Shown one piece after another: positions 38,225-49,500 of a stretch of 64,000 bases of DNA. The stretch is from Nevskiaceae bacterium (GTDB lineage Bacteria; Pseudomonadota; Gammaproteobacteria; Nevskiales; Nevskiaceae), in the NCBI GenBank assembly GCA_004297005.1, contig SCVA01000029.1:87552-151551 (forward strand), written 5' to 3'. Numbering within the stretch: the first letter of the stretch is position 1; every line of letters begins with the position of its first letter. A model generated the notes under the pieces. It saw only the letters and a list, made by a program, of their open reading frames with translations, had not been told where the DNA came from and made no database searches. The position numbers and the translations under genes were made by a program.

Positions 38225-39016
38225 TCAGGGCATGTACATGCCGCCGTTGGCATCGAGTGCCGCGCCGGTGACCGCGCTGGCGTAGTCGGAAACCAGGAAC
38301 AGCGCGGCGCGCGCGCATTCGTCGTCGGTGGGCATGCGGCCGAGCGGGATGTTGGCCTCGACCTGGCCCTTGAGGGTTTCCAGCGGAATCTTGTGCTCGC
38401 TGGCCTGCCACTCCATATAGCCCTGCACCGGCGCGCCCCACATCCAGCCCATGTGGATGGTGTTGACGCGGATGCCGCTGGGGCCGAGCTCCTTGGCCAG
38501 CCACTTGCTGCTATTGGCCAGCGCCGCTTTCGAAGCCGCGTAGCCGGCCTCGCCCAGCGGCGGAATCTGGCGCACCGCCATGGTGTTGATCATGACGATG
38601 GCGCCGGACTTCTGCGCCTTCATCTGCGGCACCAGCGCCTGGGTGATCTGCAGGGTGCCGATCAGATTGGTGTTGATGACCTCTTTCCAGGTTTCCAGAT
38701 TGGCGGTGGAGGCGTAGTCCATGTCGCCGTGCACGAAGGCGCTGTTGACCAGGGCATCGACGCGGCCGAAGGCCTGCACCGCCTGCGCGGCCAGGCGCTC
38801 GCAATCGGCGACCTTGGTGATGTCGGTGACGACCTTCAGCACCTTGCAGTTCGGGTTCACGGCCTTCACCCGCGCCTCGGCGTCGGCCAGCTTCTCGGCG
38901 CTGCGCGCGGCGGCGACCACGCCGGCGGCACCTTCGCGCGCGGCCTCGATGGCGAGCTTCACGCCCAGGCCGGGGCCGATGCCGGAAACCACCACGATCT
39001 TGTCCTTGAGCAGCAT
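38225..39016 (-). CDS. Short-chain dehydrogenase/reductase
   Basis: 263 residues. The Rossmann N-terminus is KIVVVSGIGPGLGVKLAI, a variant TGxxxGxG; DITKVADCERLAAQ and NSAFVHGDMD follow; the catalytic YxxxK is GYAASKAALANSS, and the protein ends with the family SAVTGAALDANGGMYMP. The catalytic serine position 13 residues before the tyrosine is Met, with Thr one residue earlier, so chemistry may be altered. It would oxidise or reduce an alcohol or keto group. Operon neighbours are the sulfotransferase upstream and the EthD-like gene downstream. Confidence 0.9.
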   Translation of the reverse strand: MLLKDKIVVVSGIGPGLGVKLAIEAAREGAAGVVAAARSAEKLADAEARVKAVNPNCKVLKVVTDITKVADCERLAAQAVQAFGRVDALVNSAFVHGDMDYASTANLETWKEVINTNLIGTLQITQALVPQMKAQKSGAIVMINTMAVRQIPPLGEAGYAASKAALANSSKWLAKELGPSGIRVNTIHMGWMWGAPVQGYMEWQASEHKIPLETLKGQVEANIPLGRMPTDDECARAALFLVSDYASAVTGAALDANGGMYMP

Positions 39017-39086
39017 GTTGTTTCTCCTCTTCTTTCTAGTGGATTGATTCTTGAAGCCGCTCCCCGATCGGGGAGCGGACCAGCCG

Positions 39087-40250
39087 TCAGGCTTCGATGT
39101 ACTTCTTGCGGTAGTCGGCGAAGTCGCGCTTGAGTTGCTCGACGCTCAGGCCGAAGTCCTCGGGCTTGTAGTCGTGCGCGGCACGGCTGTCGCGGCTGTT
39201 CTTTTCCATCCAGGCGCGCATCGCCTGCTCAGCCTGCGGGGTCAGGCTCATGCCGAGGAAACCATAGATGGCCTGCACCACCTCGAAGGGCTTCTTCACG
39301 GTGTCGATGAAGCGCACGTCGAAGAACGGCGCCGGGTTCTGCTCGCGCACTTCCATGGTGTGGTGGAAGGCCCTGACCATCAGCTCGTTCCATTCGCGGC
39401 CGGCGGCCTTGGCATCCGGCGCCGCGCCGTAGATCGACCAGAGGGTGTGGATCATGCTGGCGATGGAGGGGATGGTATCCACCGGGTCGCGATGGGTCTG
39501 GATGATCTTGGCACCCGGGAACAGCTTGAGCAGCAGGCCCATGCGCAGCAGATGGTGCGGCGCCTTCAGGACCCAGCGCTCGGCGCTGACGCCGCGCTGG
39601 CGCTTCTGCCATTGCAGGAACTGCAGCACGCGCTTGAGGTATTCATAGGCCGGCGTCTCGTCAGTGCCGTGCAGCCAGTCCATATAGCTCGGCACGTTGG
39701 CGTAGGCATTGAAGCTGGCGCGGAAGGAGTGCTCCATCAGCATCACCTCCTCGTCGGCCTGATCGGCGTCCATCGGATGGATGGACAGCAGCTTGGGCAT
39801 GGCCTCGACCATCACCTGCACCTCGCCGCGCGCGCGCTCAATGCGCTGCACCGGCGCCTTCACATCCTCACCGGGGAAGGGCACCGGATAGCGCGACTCC
39901 CACCAGGGCATCGAGTAGAAGCGCGCATCGCAGGCAAGCACGCGCTGCAACAGCGTGGTACCGGTGCGCGGCAGGCCGACGATCACCACCGGCGCGGCGA
40001 TGGTTTCCTGGGCGATCTCGGGATGCTTGGCGAACCAGTCCTCGATGCGCAGGCGGTTGACCAGCATCTCGACGATCTTCTGCTGGAGCAGGCCACGGCC
40101 GAAGTCGGAGAGATTGGCTTCGTCGTTCAGTGAAGCGCAGAGCTTCTCCAGACCCGGCCGGTGCGGCGGCAGGCCGAAATTCTTCAGTCCGCCGGACTGT
40201 TCGACGGCGGCGGCTTCGAGGGCATCGGGGACGAGCTTGTCGCTGCTCAT
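39087..40250 (-). CDS. PAPS-dependent sulfotransferase
   Basis: 387 residues of the sulfotransferase_3 type. The 5'-phosphosulfate-binding loop is VIVGLPRTGTTLLQ (89-102) and the 3'-phosphate-binding motif is KIIQTHRDPVDTI (248-260); the LRM/LLKLFPGAK stretch and PAVD-like acidic residues fit the family. It would transfer sulfate from PAPS to a hydroxyl, probably of a lipid or hydrophobic alcohol. I chose the ATG at 40250, which overlaps the stop of the DUF1214 gene by four bases (ATGA), indicating coupling. A cysC gene making PAPS lies 14 kb away in the same accessory region. Confidence 0.9.
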   Translation of the reverse strand: MSSDKLVPDALEAAAVEQSGGLKNFGLPPHRPGLEKLCASLNDEANLSDFGRGLLQQKIVEMLVNRLRIEDWFAKHPEIAQETIAAPVVIVGLPRTGTTLLQRVLACDARFYSMPWWESRYPVPFPGEDVKAPVQRIERARGEVQVMVEAMPKLLSIHPMDADQADEEVMLMEHSFRASFNAYANVPSYMDWLHGTDETPAYEYLKRVLQFLQWQKRQRGVSAERWVLKAPHHLLRMGLLLKLFPGAKIIQTHRDPVDTIPSIASMIHTLWSIYGAAPDAKAAGREWNELMVRAFHHTMEVREQNPAPFFDVRFIDTVKKPFEVVQAIYGFLGMSLTPQAEQAMRAWMEKNSRDSRAAHDYKPEDFGLSVEQLKRDFADYRKKYIEA

Positions 40251-41371
40251 TGCGGCAGTTCCTTCTGATAGTCGGCGAGCTTGAGCACGCGCGTGGTGGG
40301 GTGGATGACTTCTTTGGCGCCGACCCAGCGGAAACACCAGGTGCCCTCGGCGTGGCCGGCGGTATCCAGCCAGTTGGGGTGGCCGGGATCACGGTGCGCC
40401 AGCACCAGCCGCAGGCTGCCGTCGGCGTTGAGGCGGGCGGAATGCAGGTTGTGGCAGATGCGGTGGTAGCGGTAGTCGAGTGACTCCATCCACCAGTTGT
40501 TGATCTGCAGGTTCCAGAACCGGCATTCCGGCACCCGCGGCAGATCGACCAGCAGCACCTCGTCGGGCGCCAGCTTCCAGTAGGCGTGGTAGTAGAAGAT
40601 GTTGGGATCGCCGCCGACGCGCTGGCACAGCGCCTGGTCGGCGGGCGGCAGCTGGTTGGGGTGCGCGAGATAGCTCTGCGCCCAGTTGGCGAACAGGGTC
40701 GCCGTGCCTTCGACGAAGCGCGCGGCATTGCCCAGGCCCTTCTCCAGACGCTCGGCCGACAGCGGCGCTGGCGTGGCGCCGCTGCCGATGCGCTCGATGA
40801 CCATCTGCGCCGGCTGCTCCACGCGACGATCATTGAAGGTCTGGCGGACGATCACCGCATTGCTGGCCGGCTCGATGCGCAGCCAGTTGACCACCCCGGC
40901 CGGCCGCTCGGCGCTGAGCACGATCTCGAAACGGCCCTCGGCGTCGAGCTGCAGCTCCTGGGCGTCGATGAAGCCGGTCTGCTCCATCTTGCCGTCGGTT
41001 TCGTAGCCGCCCTTCTGGCTGCCGATGGTGAGATAGGCGACCGTGCCACGGGTGCCACGGATGCGGTACTGGTTGGCGCCGTTGATCTTGGCGAACAGGT
41101 ACTTGTTGTCGGGATTGTCGGCGCCGATCTTGCCGGTCTCGTGCGAGGGCAGGAAGAAGCCGGGAAAGTCCGGATCGGCAAACTCGAGGTGCATCTCCAG
41201 GCCGATGCGCAGCAGCCGCGAGAGATAGCGCCAGCCCTCGGCGCGGGTGAGTTCATCGGCGGGTGCTTCCGGCCGCAGCACCTGCTGGCCGGCGCGCTTG
41301 AGGGTGTCGCAGAACTCGTTCCAGACCTCGCCGCTCAGCACCCTGCTCTGCGCCTTGTCGTCCAGCGCCAT
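40247..41371 (-). CDS. DUF1214 protein, proximal copy
   Basis: 374 residues, paralog of the gene at 36356-37456: LTRAEGWRYLSRLLRIGLEMHLEFADPDFPGFF, YLFAKINGANQYRIRGTRGTVAYLTIG and VGGDPNIFYYHAYWKLAPDEVLLVDLP. I chose the ATG at 41371 because GAGAGGAG precedes it at good spacing; the frame continues upstream to 41557 through a repeat. It is first in the DUF1214 / sulfotransferase / SDR / EthD / DUF1214 operon and its stop overlaps the sulfotransferase start. Confidence 0.88.
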   Translation of the reverse strand: MALDDKAQSRVLSGEVWNEFCDTLKRAGQQVLRPEAPADELTRAEGWRYLSRLLRIGLEMHLEFADPDFPGFFLPSHETGKIGADNPDNKYLFAKINGANQYRIRGTRGTVAYLTIGSQKGGYETDGKMEQTGFIDAQELQLDAEGRFEIVLSAERPAGVVNWLRIEPASNAVIVRQTFNDRRVEQPAQMVIERIGSGATPAPLSAERLEKGLGNAARFVEGTATLFANWAQSYLAHPNQLPPADQALCQRVGGDPNIFYYHAYWKLAPDEVLLVDLPRVPECRFWNLQINNWWMESLDYRYHRICHNLHSARLNADGSLRLVLAHRDPGHPNWLDTAGHAEGTWCFRWVGAKEVIHPTTRVLKLADYQKELPQ

Positions 41372-41453
41372 TGCACTTCTCCTCTCTGGCAGATCTGCAA
41401 GGTAGAGGCGGCGGGCGATGGCGCCTTCACCTGTTTGGGGGAGACAGGGCAAT

Positions 41454-41517
41454 TGCGGATCGCGGCGAAGCTGCCGCGCCGCTTGCCACCGTTCAATCCG
41501 AAATCCGCAATCCGAGA
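41454..41517. repeat. Heptad-type inverted repeat downstream of the second response regulator
   Basis: An ATTGCGGAT arm faces a matching ATCCGCAAT arm within a GC-rich spacer. A 29-base block (41489-41517) is identical to one at 44553-44581 downstream of the paralogous response regulator. Confidence 0.75.
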
Positions 41518-41535
41518 TTCGCAATAGGCCGCGCC

Positions 41536-42489
41536 TCAGGCGCGGCCGGTCACCCAACTGCGCAGCGAGCGGATGCGGTCGAGGAACTTCACCGTCGGCG
41601 GCGGCGCCGCACCCGGCGCCGGCTCGGGCAGCTTCTCCACCTGGTAGCGCTGGTGCAGGATCGGATTCTGCGCCAGCCGCTGGTGCTGCTTGTGGGCGGA
41701 GTTGACGGTGATGCGGCAGGCCACGTCCTGGATCGGCTTGGTAATCAGGCGGTAGATCTGGCCCTGGTTGATCAGCTCGATGGCGGCACCGGCATCGGCG
41801 CGCTCGGTGAGGATCACCGACACCAGCTCCGGGTGATGCTGCTTCAAGATGCCGATCAGGCTCACCACCGGATGATCCTGCACGCGGGTCTCGGAGATCA
41901 CCACGCCGATGCGCTCGCGCTCCAGCCGGCCGACCGCCTCGTCCATGTTGGTGGCGCCGAACACCCGGTAGGTCGCACCGAGGATGGCCTGGATGCGCGA
42001 GGGCATCTGCGGATCGTCGTCCAGAACCAGCACGCCGGGCGCCTCGCCGTTGGCGGCCTCGGCCGCCGCCGCCGACTCCGGCAGGTTGCCGACCGCCAGG
42101 CTGGCCTTGGCCGCCGCGGCAGCGTTGGCGACGGTGCTGGCCAGCACCTCGTTGGACCAGGGCTTGTTGACGAAGCGGAAGATCTCGCCGTCGTTCACCG
42201 AGCCGATGATGGCGTTGAGGTCGGAATAGCCGGTGAGCAAGATGCGCATCGCGTGCGGATTCAGCTCTCGGGCCGCACGCAGCAGCTCGATACCGGTCAT
42301 GCCGGGCATGCGCTGGTCGCTGACGATCACATCCACCGGCTGCGCGCGCAGCAGCTCCAGGGCCTGCGCGCCGCCCTCGGCGAAGTAGACCTCGTAATGC
42401 CCGCGGAACAGCATGCGCATGGTGGTGAGCACGCGCGGCTCGTCGTCCACGAACAGGACGCGGGGCTTGGCTCCAGGCGAGTTAATCAT
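41536..42489 (-). CDS. Double-receiver response regulator, Glu in second site
   Basis: 317 residues. Receiver 1 (8-125): VLFVDDEPRVL, phospho-Asp58 in VIVSDQRMPGMTG, and the LLTGYSD...KPW motif. Receiver 2 (152-265): VLVLDDDP, but the acceptor position is Glu200 in VVISETRVQ, where the paralog has Asp; VILTERAD...KPI follows. A 50-residue tail ends in LDRIRSLRSWVTGRA. There is no DNA-binding, HD-GYP or GGDEF output domain, so output is probably by protein-protein contact or phosphorelay. It lies 14 bases after its kinase. Confidence 0.9.
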   Translation of the reverse strand: MINSPGAKPRVLFVDDEPRVLTTMRMLFRGHYEVYFAEGGAQALELLRAQPVDVIVSDQRMPGMTGIELLRAARELNPHAMRILLTGYSDLNAIIGSVNDGEIFRFVNKPWSNEVLASTVANAAAAAKASLAVGNLPESAAAAEAANGEAPGVLVLDDDPQMPSRIQAILGATYRVFGATNMDEAVGRLERERIGVVISETRVQDHPVVSLIGILKQHHPELVSVILTERADAGAAIELINQGQIYRLITKPIQDVACRITVNSAHKQHQRLAQNPILHQRYQVEKLPEPAPGAAPPPTVKFLDRIRSLRSWVTGRA

Positions 42490-42503
42490 CGTAGTGTTCC
42501 TCT

Positions 42504-44336
<1,833 letters not shown>

Positions 44337-44513
44337 TCCGTCTCCTCTCCTTGATCGGCACGACCTGAATGAAGGGAGCGCGCCGGTTCTTTATCAGCCC
44401 GGCTTCAGCAGCGCCCCATGCGTGCGGGGAGCCGTCCTGAGCCGGACTTTGTGATTTACCGCAGGATTTACGAGGCCTACCGGGCCTGCCTCGTCCACTT
44501 GTAGGAGATTTGG

Positions 44514-44578
44514 CGGATTGCGGATGCGAGAGCGGGGCGGCACCGCTTGCCGCCGTTCAATCCGAAATCCGCAATCCG
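44514..44578. repeat. Inverted repeat element, CGGATTGCGGAT arms
   Basis: Perfect 12-base arms (44514-44525 and 44567-44578) in the 263-base spacer between the first regulator and the second kinase. It is related to the heptamer array at 822-870 and the element at 41.5 kb. The rest of the spacer shows nothing else I can assign. Confidence 0.8.
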
Positions 44579-44599
44579 AGATCCGAAATCGGTCCGACC

Positions 44600-45553
44600 T
44601 CAGGCGCGGCCGCTGGCCCAGGAGCGCAGCGAGCGGATGCGATCCAGCAGCTTGAGCGCCGGCGGTGGCGCCGCGGCGCTGGGCGCCGGTGCCTCCACCT
44701 CGTAGCGGCGATGCAGGATGGGATTCTGCGCCAGCTTCTGGTGCTGCTTATGCGCCGAGTTGACGGTGATACGGCAGGCGATGTCCTGGATCGGCTTGGT
44801 GATCAGCCGGTAGATCTGCCCCTGGTTGATCAGCTCGATCGCGGCACCGGCGTCGGCGCGCTCGGTAAGAATCACCGACACCAGTTGGGGATGGTGCTGC
44901 TTGAGGCTGCCGATCAGGCTCACTACCGGCTGGTTCTGTACGCGGGTGTCGGAGATCACCACGCCGATGCCGGCCTGTTCTAGGCATTGCACGGCCTCGT
45001 CCATGCTGGTGGCGCCATAGACCTTGAACTGGTCGCCGAGGATCACCTGAATCTTCGCGGCCATGCGCGGATCATCGTCCATCACCAGCACACCAGGCGC
45101 GTTGCGGTCCGGATCCGGCACCGGCGTCGCCGGCTCCGGCGCGGCAGCAGCCTGCTGGCTGAGCTTGGCCGCCGCGGCCGCGTTGGCGACGGTGCCGGCC
45201 AGCACATCGTTGTCCCAGGGCTTGCTGACAAAGCGGAAGATCTCGCCCTCGTTCACCGAGTCGATGATGGCGTTGAGGTCGGAATAACCGGTGAGCAGGA
45301 TGCGCATCGCATGCGGGTTCAGCTCGCGCGCGGCGCGCAGCACTTCGATGCCGGTGATGCCGGGCATGCGCTGGTCACTGACGATCACGTCCACGGTCGC
45401 GGTCTTCAAAAACTCCAGCGCCTTGTGCCCGCCCTCGGCGAAGTACATCTCGTACTGACCACGGAACTGCATGCGCATGCTGGTGAGCACCCGCGGCTCG
45501 TCATCGACGAACAGTACCCTGGGCTTGCCGGCAGGAGCGACGATCTGGTTCAT
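44600..45553 (-). CDS. Double-receiver response regulator, first copy
   Basis: 317 residues, paralog of the gene at 41536-42489. Receiver 1 has Asp60 (VIVSDQRMPGITG); receiver 2 has Asp202 (VVISDTRVQ), so both sites can accept phosphate. The linker (130-150) is Pro/Ala-rich and the C-terminal tail ends LDRIRSLRSWASGRA, the same as in the paralog apart from a few residues. No output domain. It lies ten bases after its kinase. Confidence 0.92.
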   Translation of the reverse strand: MNQIVAPAGKPRVLFVDDEPRVLTSMRMQFRGQYEMYFAEGGHKALEFLKTATVDVIVSDQRMPGITGIEVLRAARELNPHAMRILLTGYSDLNAIIDSVNEGEIFRFVSKPWDNDVLAGTVANAAAAAKLSQQAAAAPEPATPVPDPDRNAPGVLVMDDDPRMAAKIQVILGDQFKVYGATSMDEAVQCLEQAGIGVVISDTRVQNQPVVSLIGSLKQHHPQLVSVILTERADAGAAIELINQGQIYRLITKPIQDIACRITVNSAHKQHQKLAQNPILHRRYEVEAPAPSAAAPPPALKLLDRIRSLRSWASGRA

Positions 45554-45563
45554 GGCCTTCCCC

Positions 45564-47408
45564 TCAGGCGGCCGCCAGCTCGGCGTCCGCGTTGGCCGGA
45601 CGCACCTGCGCCAGCGGCAGATGCAGGATGAAAGTGGTGCCCTGTCCGAGCTTGGACTCCACCTCGATGCGGCCGCCGTGTTCCTCGACGATGCGGAACA
45701 CGATGGACAGGCCCAGGCCAGTGCCCTTGCCCACCGGCTTGGTGGTGAAGAAAGGCTCGAAGATGCGCTTCTGCACCTCCTCGCTCATGCCGCTGCCGGT
45801 ATCGGTGATCCGCACCTGCACGCCATTGCGCTCGGCGCGGGTCTGGATGTGGATGCGCCCCTCGCCGTCGATGGCCTGACCGGCATTGGTCAGCAGATTG
45901 AGGAACACCTGATTGAGCTGCGAGGGCGAGCACTCGATTTCCGGCAGCTTGCCGAACTCGCGAACAATCTCGATGCGGTCCTTGAGCTGGTTGTTGCAGA
46001 TCTTCAGCGCCGAGTCGATGCCGGCATTGAGGTCGAACAGATCGGTGCGCGAGCGGTCCACCCGCGAGAAGTCCTTAAGACTGGAGACCAGATCGGCGAT
46101 CTGCACCAGGCCGTGGTCGGCGTCGACCAGCAGGCTATCGAGATCGGCCATCAGCTCCTCGGGATTGAGCGCTTGGCGCTGCTCCTCGGCGCCGGCGATG
46201 GCAGCGGCGATCTCGTCTTCGCTGGCATTGGCCGCACTCAGCAGACTCAGCGCATGCCCCTGGTTCTGGCACAGCTCGCGGATCTCGCCCAGGGTGTTGC
46301 GCACCGTGCGGGCGTTGCTGCGGGCGTAGCCCAGCGGCGTGTTGATCTCGTGGGCGACGCCGGCAACCATCTGGCCCAGTGAGGCCATCTTCTCCGACTG
46401 CACCAGCTGCGCCTGCGATTCGCGCAGCTCGGTGAGCGCGCCACGCAGATCCTTGGTGCGCTCCTGCACCTGCGACTCCAGGGTGCGGTTGGCGTTCTTG
46501 AGGCCGGCGTTGGCCTTGTCCAGCGCGGCATAGCTCTGGCGCAGCCGCAGGCCCAGGTAGGCCAGGGCCAGCAGCAGCAGGCCGGTGTACGCGGCGAGGA
46601 TCACACGGTAGCGGTTGGTGGCCTCGATCTCCGCCTGGTACCAGGCCTGATAGGCCTGTTCCAGCCTGGCGAGCTGCGGGCCGGTGGGCAGGTTGAGAAA
46701 GCCGCGCAGTTTGGTCACCAGCTCGGACTTGTCGGCGATCACGCTCTCGACCAGACCGCGCAGGCTGGCGAAGGCCTTGGCGTAACCGGAGCCGAGATCG
46801 GCGCCATTGGCGGCGAGCCGGTTCAACCGCGCGCGCACGCCTTCGGTATTGGTGTCGGTGGGGACCACCGCCAGATTGACCACGGCGTTGACCAGCTCCT
46901 TGAGCCCGGCTTCGCGGCTGGCGCGCAGCTCGGCCGGGGTCTCGCGCAGCACCCAGTCCGTATAGGGCAACAGGGCGTTGAGGTTGTTGGTGAGCCGCTG
47001 GGTAAGCATGGTGTCGCCGGCCTCAAACTCGAACCCGAGCCGGAACTTGGTCTCCACCGTGTCGAGGAAGGCGTCCAGCGCCGCGTCCACCTCGGAGCTG
47101 ATGCCACGCAAGGCGGTGGGTCCGTTCTCCAGCTCGTGCAGCGCGGCGCCCAACTGCTGGTTGATCCGCTTCTTGTCCGTCGCGTCACCCTCGCCCTCGC
47201 CCGCCAGCATGCGAGTGAAGGCGCGGTTGAGATCGACGTCCAGATTGTTGACCGCGCGCAACGCCGCGAGACGGTTCTGGTGCCGCTCCTGATCGACGCT
47301 CAAGGACATCCGCGACAGGAACACCAGCAGGCCGATGGCGAGTACCGCCACCAGCGCCACCGTCTGCCACAGGCCGAACTCTCGCTCCCGATCCTTATTT
47401 GCCGCCAT
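45564..47408 (-). CDS. Sensor histidine kinase, first copy
   Basis: 614 residues. Membrane helix 14-31, a helical periplasmic sensor (33-265) with the RAVNNLDVDLNRAF motif shared with its paralog, membrane helix about 269-286, coiled coil to 335, HisKA with His353 (GVAHEINTPLGYA), and HATPase with NQVFLNLLTNAGQA, TDTGSGMS, FEPFFTTKPVG, GTGLGLSIV. The kinase/regulator pair is tandemly duplicated (41.5-47.4 kb). The ligand is unknown; placement suggests it controls the accessory metabolic genes. Confidence 0.95.
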   Translation of the reverse strand: MAANKDREREFGLWQTVALVAVLAIGLLVFLSRMSLSVDQERHQNRLAALRAVNNLDVDLNRAFTRMLAGEGEGDATDKKRINQQLGAALHELENGPTALRGISSEVDAALDAFLDTVETKFRLGFEFEAGDTMLTQRLTNNLNALLPYTDWVLRETPAELRASREAGLKELVNAVVNLAVVPTDTNTEGVRARLNRLAANGADLGSGYAKAFASLRGLVESVIADKSELVTKLRGFLNLPTGPQLARLEQAYQAWYQAEIEATNRYRVILAAYTGLLLLALAYLGLRLRQSYAALDKANAGLKNANRTLESQVQERTKDLRGALTELRESQAQLVQSEKMASLGQMVAGVAHEINTPLGYARSNARTVRNTLGEIRELCQNQGHALSLLSAANASEDEIAAAIAGAEEQRQALNPEELMADLDSLLVDADHGLVQIADLVSSLKDFSRVDRSRTDLFDLNAGIDSALKICNNQLKDRIEIVREFGKLPEIECSPSQLNQVFLNLLTNAGQAIDGEGRIHIQTRAERNGVQVRITDTGSGMSEEVQKRIFEPFFTTKPVGKGTGLGLSIVFRIVEEHGGRIEVESKLGQGTTFILHLPLAQVRPANADAELAAA

Positions 47409-47578
47409 GCCTACCTCCCCTTGAAAGCCTTACAGCCGGAGCCTGGCGTGCTCCCGCCGCCTGTGGATATCACTGACGTCACGTTCAGTGTTTGAAAAAA
47501 ACTCCGCCAAATGAGGGATTCGGCCACGCCGACTTCCCCGTCCAATCCAGTACTGCCCATTTCCCTACGGAGTGACCC

Positions 47579-48073
47579 GTGTCCAACCTCGACCTAGAAC
47601 GCCGTCTACAGGCACTGGAGGACCTGGAGGCGATCCGCGGCCTCAAGGCACGCTACCTGGCCTGCTGCGACGCCAAGGACCCGGTCGGCATGCGCGACTG
47701 CTTTGCCGACGGCCCGGTCGCGATCGACTACGGCGTGGTCGGCCGCTTCGAAACAGCCGATTCCCTGGTCGAGGTGTTCAAGCAAATTGGGTGCCACCCC
47801 CACATGGTGGAGATGCACCACGGCTCCAACCCGCAGATCCAGCTCAAGGCGGACAACCAGGCCGAAGGCCGCTGGAGTCTGCACTACCAGCTCATCAATA
47901 CCAACGAGAACAGCCTGACCCAGCTCGGCGCCTACTACGAGGACGAGTACCGCAAGACCACGGGCGGCTGGAAGATCAGCGCCACCAAGTGCGTGGTCAC
48001 CTCCCTGCTGGTGCTCAAGCTGGCACCGGAAGCGGTCCAGGCCCTGGTCATCGGGCGGGCGCCCGCCGCCTAG
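47579..48073 (+). CDS. NTF2/SnoaL-like protein
   Basis: 164 residues with an NTF2-like alpha+beta cone: LEAIRGLKARYLACCDAKDPVGMRDCFADGP, IDYGVVGRFETADSLVEVF, and a C-terminal KTTGGWKISATKC. Many such proteins are small enzymes (dehydratases, isomerases) or binding proteins in catabolic operons. The GTG start at 47579 is supported by GGAG seven bases upstream. It is followed by an acyl-CoA dehydrogenase gene 97 bases later. Confidence 0.8.
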   Translation: MSNLDLERRLQALEDLEAIRGLKARYLACCDAKDPVGMRDCFADGPVAIDYGVVGRFETADSLVEVFKQIGCHPHMVEMHHGSNPQIQLKADNQAEGRWSLHYQLINTNENSLTQLGAYYEDEYRKTTGGWKISATKCVVTSLLVLKLAPEAVQALVIGRAPAA

Positions 48074-48170
48074 CCGGCGAGGCCGATCCCGGCCGGCCGC
48101 GAAGCGCGACGCGCCCCGGGACCGCTGATATTGTTGCCACCCCACTTTCCTTCGATTGAACCCCAAAGCC

Positions 48171-49349
48171 ATGAACGCTCGCGTCAGCCCCCCGAACAGC
48201 GCCTACGTCTCGCCCTGGATGGATTCCGATCTCGAACTGTTCCGCGACGCGGTATCCCGCTTCGTCGAAGGCGAGATGGTTCCCCACGACGAACACTGGC
48301 GCAAACAGAACCACGTCGGCCACGAGATCTGGCGCAAGGCCGGCGAGATGGGCTTTCTGTGCACCGACATCCCCGCCGAATACGGCGGCGCGGGCGGCGA
48401 CTTCCGCCACGAGGCGGTGGTCTACGAGGAGTGCCTGCGCCGCGGCCTCACCGGCTTCGGCCAGGGCGTGCACTCGATCGCCGCCCACTACGTGCTCAAC
48501 CACGGCACCGAGGCGCAGAAGCAGAAGTTCCTGCCCCTGCTCGCCAGCGGTCAGCTGGTCGGCGCCATCGCCATGACCGAGCCGGGCGCCGGCTCCGATC
48601 TACAGGGCGTGCGCACCAAGGCCGAGCTGGATGGCGACCACTACGTGGTCAACGGCTCGAAGATCTTCATCACCAACGGCTATCTGGCCGAGTTCCTGAT
48701 CCTGGTCGCCCGCACCAACCCGACGCTGCCGGGCGCCAAGGGCCTGTCGATCCTGCTGGTCGAGACCAAGGACCTCAAGGGGTACCGCTGCGGCCGCATC
48801 CTCGACAAGATGGGCATGAAGGCGCAGGACACCGCCGAGCTGTTCTTCGAGGACGTGCGCATCCCGGCCGAGAACCTGCTGGGTGGCGTCGAGGGCCGCG
48901 GCTTCATCCAGCTGATGAGCGACCTGCCCTACGAGCGCGCCATCGTCGCCTTGGGCGGCGTCGCCGCGATGGAGGGCGCGCTGGCCGAGACGGTGAAGTA
49001 CGTGAAGGAGCGCAAGGCCTTCGGCAAGACCGTCGCCGAGTTCCAGAACACCAAGTACAAGCTGGCCGAGGTGGCGACCATCACCCGCATCGCCCGCACC
49101 TTCGTCGACCGCTGCGTGCAGGATGTGGTCGACGGCAAGCTCGACACCGCCACCGCCTCGATGGCCAAGTACTGGATCACCGACATGCAGCAGCAGGTGA
49201 TCGACGAGTGCGTGCAGTTGCACGGCGGCTATGGCTACATGAACGAGTACCTGGTCACCCGCATGTTCGCCGACGCCCGCGTGCAGCGCATCTACGGCGG
49301 CACCAACGAGATCATGAAGGAACTGATCTCACGTTCGGTCCTTGGATGA
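48171..49349 (+). CDS. Acyl-CoA dehydrogenase
   Basis: 392 residues. FAD-binding segment AIAMTEPGAGSDLQGVRT and FITNG, the active-site region LPYERAIVALGG, and RIYGGTNEIMKELISRSVLG, with the GTNEIMKE motif near the catalytic Glu of acyl-CoA dehydrogenases. The enzyme introduces a 2,3-double bond in acyl-CoA in beta-oxidation. I chose ATG at 48171 over TTG at 48156. It is in a plus-strand run with an MFS gene and DUF1329, so probably acts on the same substrate. Confidence 0.95.
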   Translation: MNARVSPPNSAYVSPWMDSDLELFRDAVSRFVEGEMVPHDEHWRKQNHVGHEIWRKAGEMGFLCTDIPAEYGGAGGDFRHEAVVYEECLRRGLTGFGQGVHSIAAHYVLNHGTEAQKQKFLPLLASGQLVGAIAMTEPGAGSDLQGVRTKAELDGDHYVVNGSKIFITNGYLAEFLILVARTNPTLPGAKGLSILLVETKDLKGYRCGRILDKMGMKAQDTAELFFEDVRIPAENLLGGVEGRGFIQLMSDLPYERAIVALGGVAAMEGALAETVKYVKERKAFGKTVAEFQNTKYKLAEVATITRIARTFVDRCVQDVVDGKLDTATASMAKYWITDMQQQVIDECVQLHGGYGYMNEYLVTRMFADARVQRIYGGTNEIMKELISRSVLG

Positions 49350-49392
49350 CAGCAAGGACGGAAGCCCCGCTTCGCCCTTCCCCCTCCGCCGC

Positions 49393-49419
49393 CTGCGGGG
49401 GAGGGTCGGGGTGGGGGCG
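49393..49419. repeat. GC-rich dispersed repeat, GGGGGAGGG/GGGGTGGGGGCG type
   Basis: Part of a palindromic, G-rich spacer between the dehydrogenase and the MFS gene. The same GCGGGGGAGGG...CGGGGTGGGGGCG pattern occurs at 56056-56080. A second small palindrome follows within 49465-49490. Confidence 0.55.
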
Positions 49420-49500
49420 TTCCCACGGCAGCACTCGCCACACGCTCCCCTGCCTACCTCCCCCCGCCAGCCGGGGGAGGAGCGCCGCGGCGGGCGCCCC

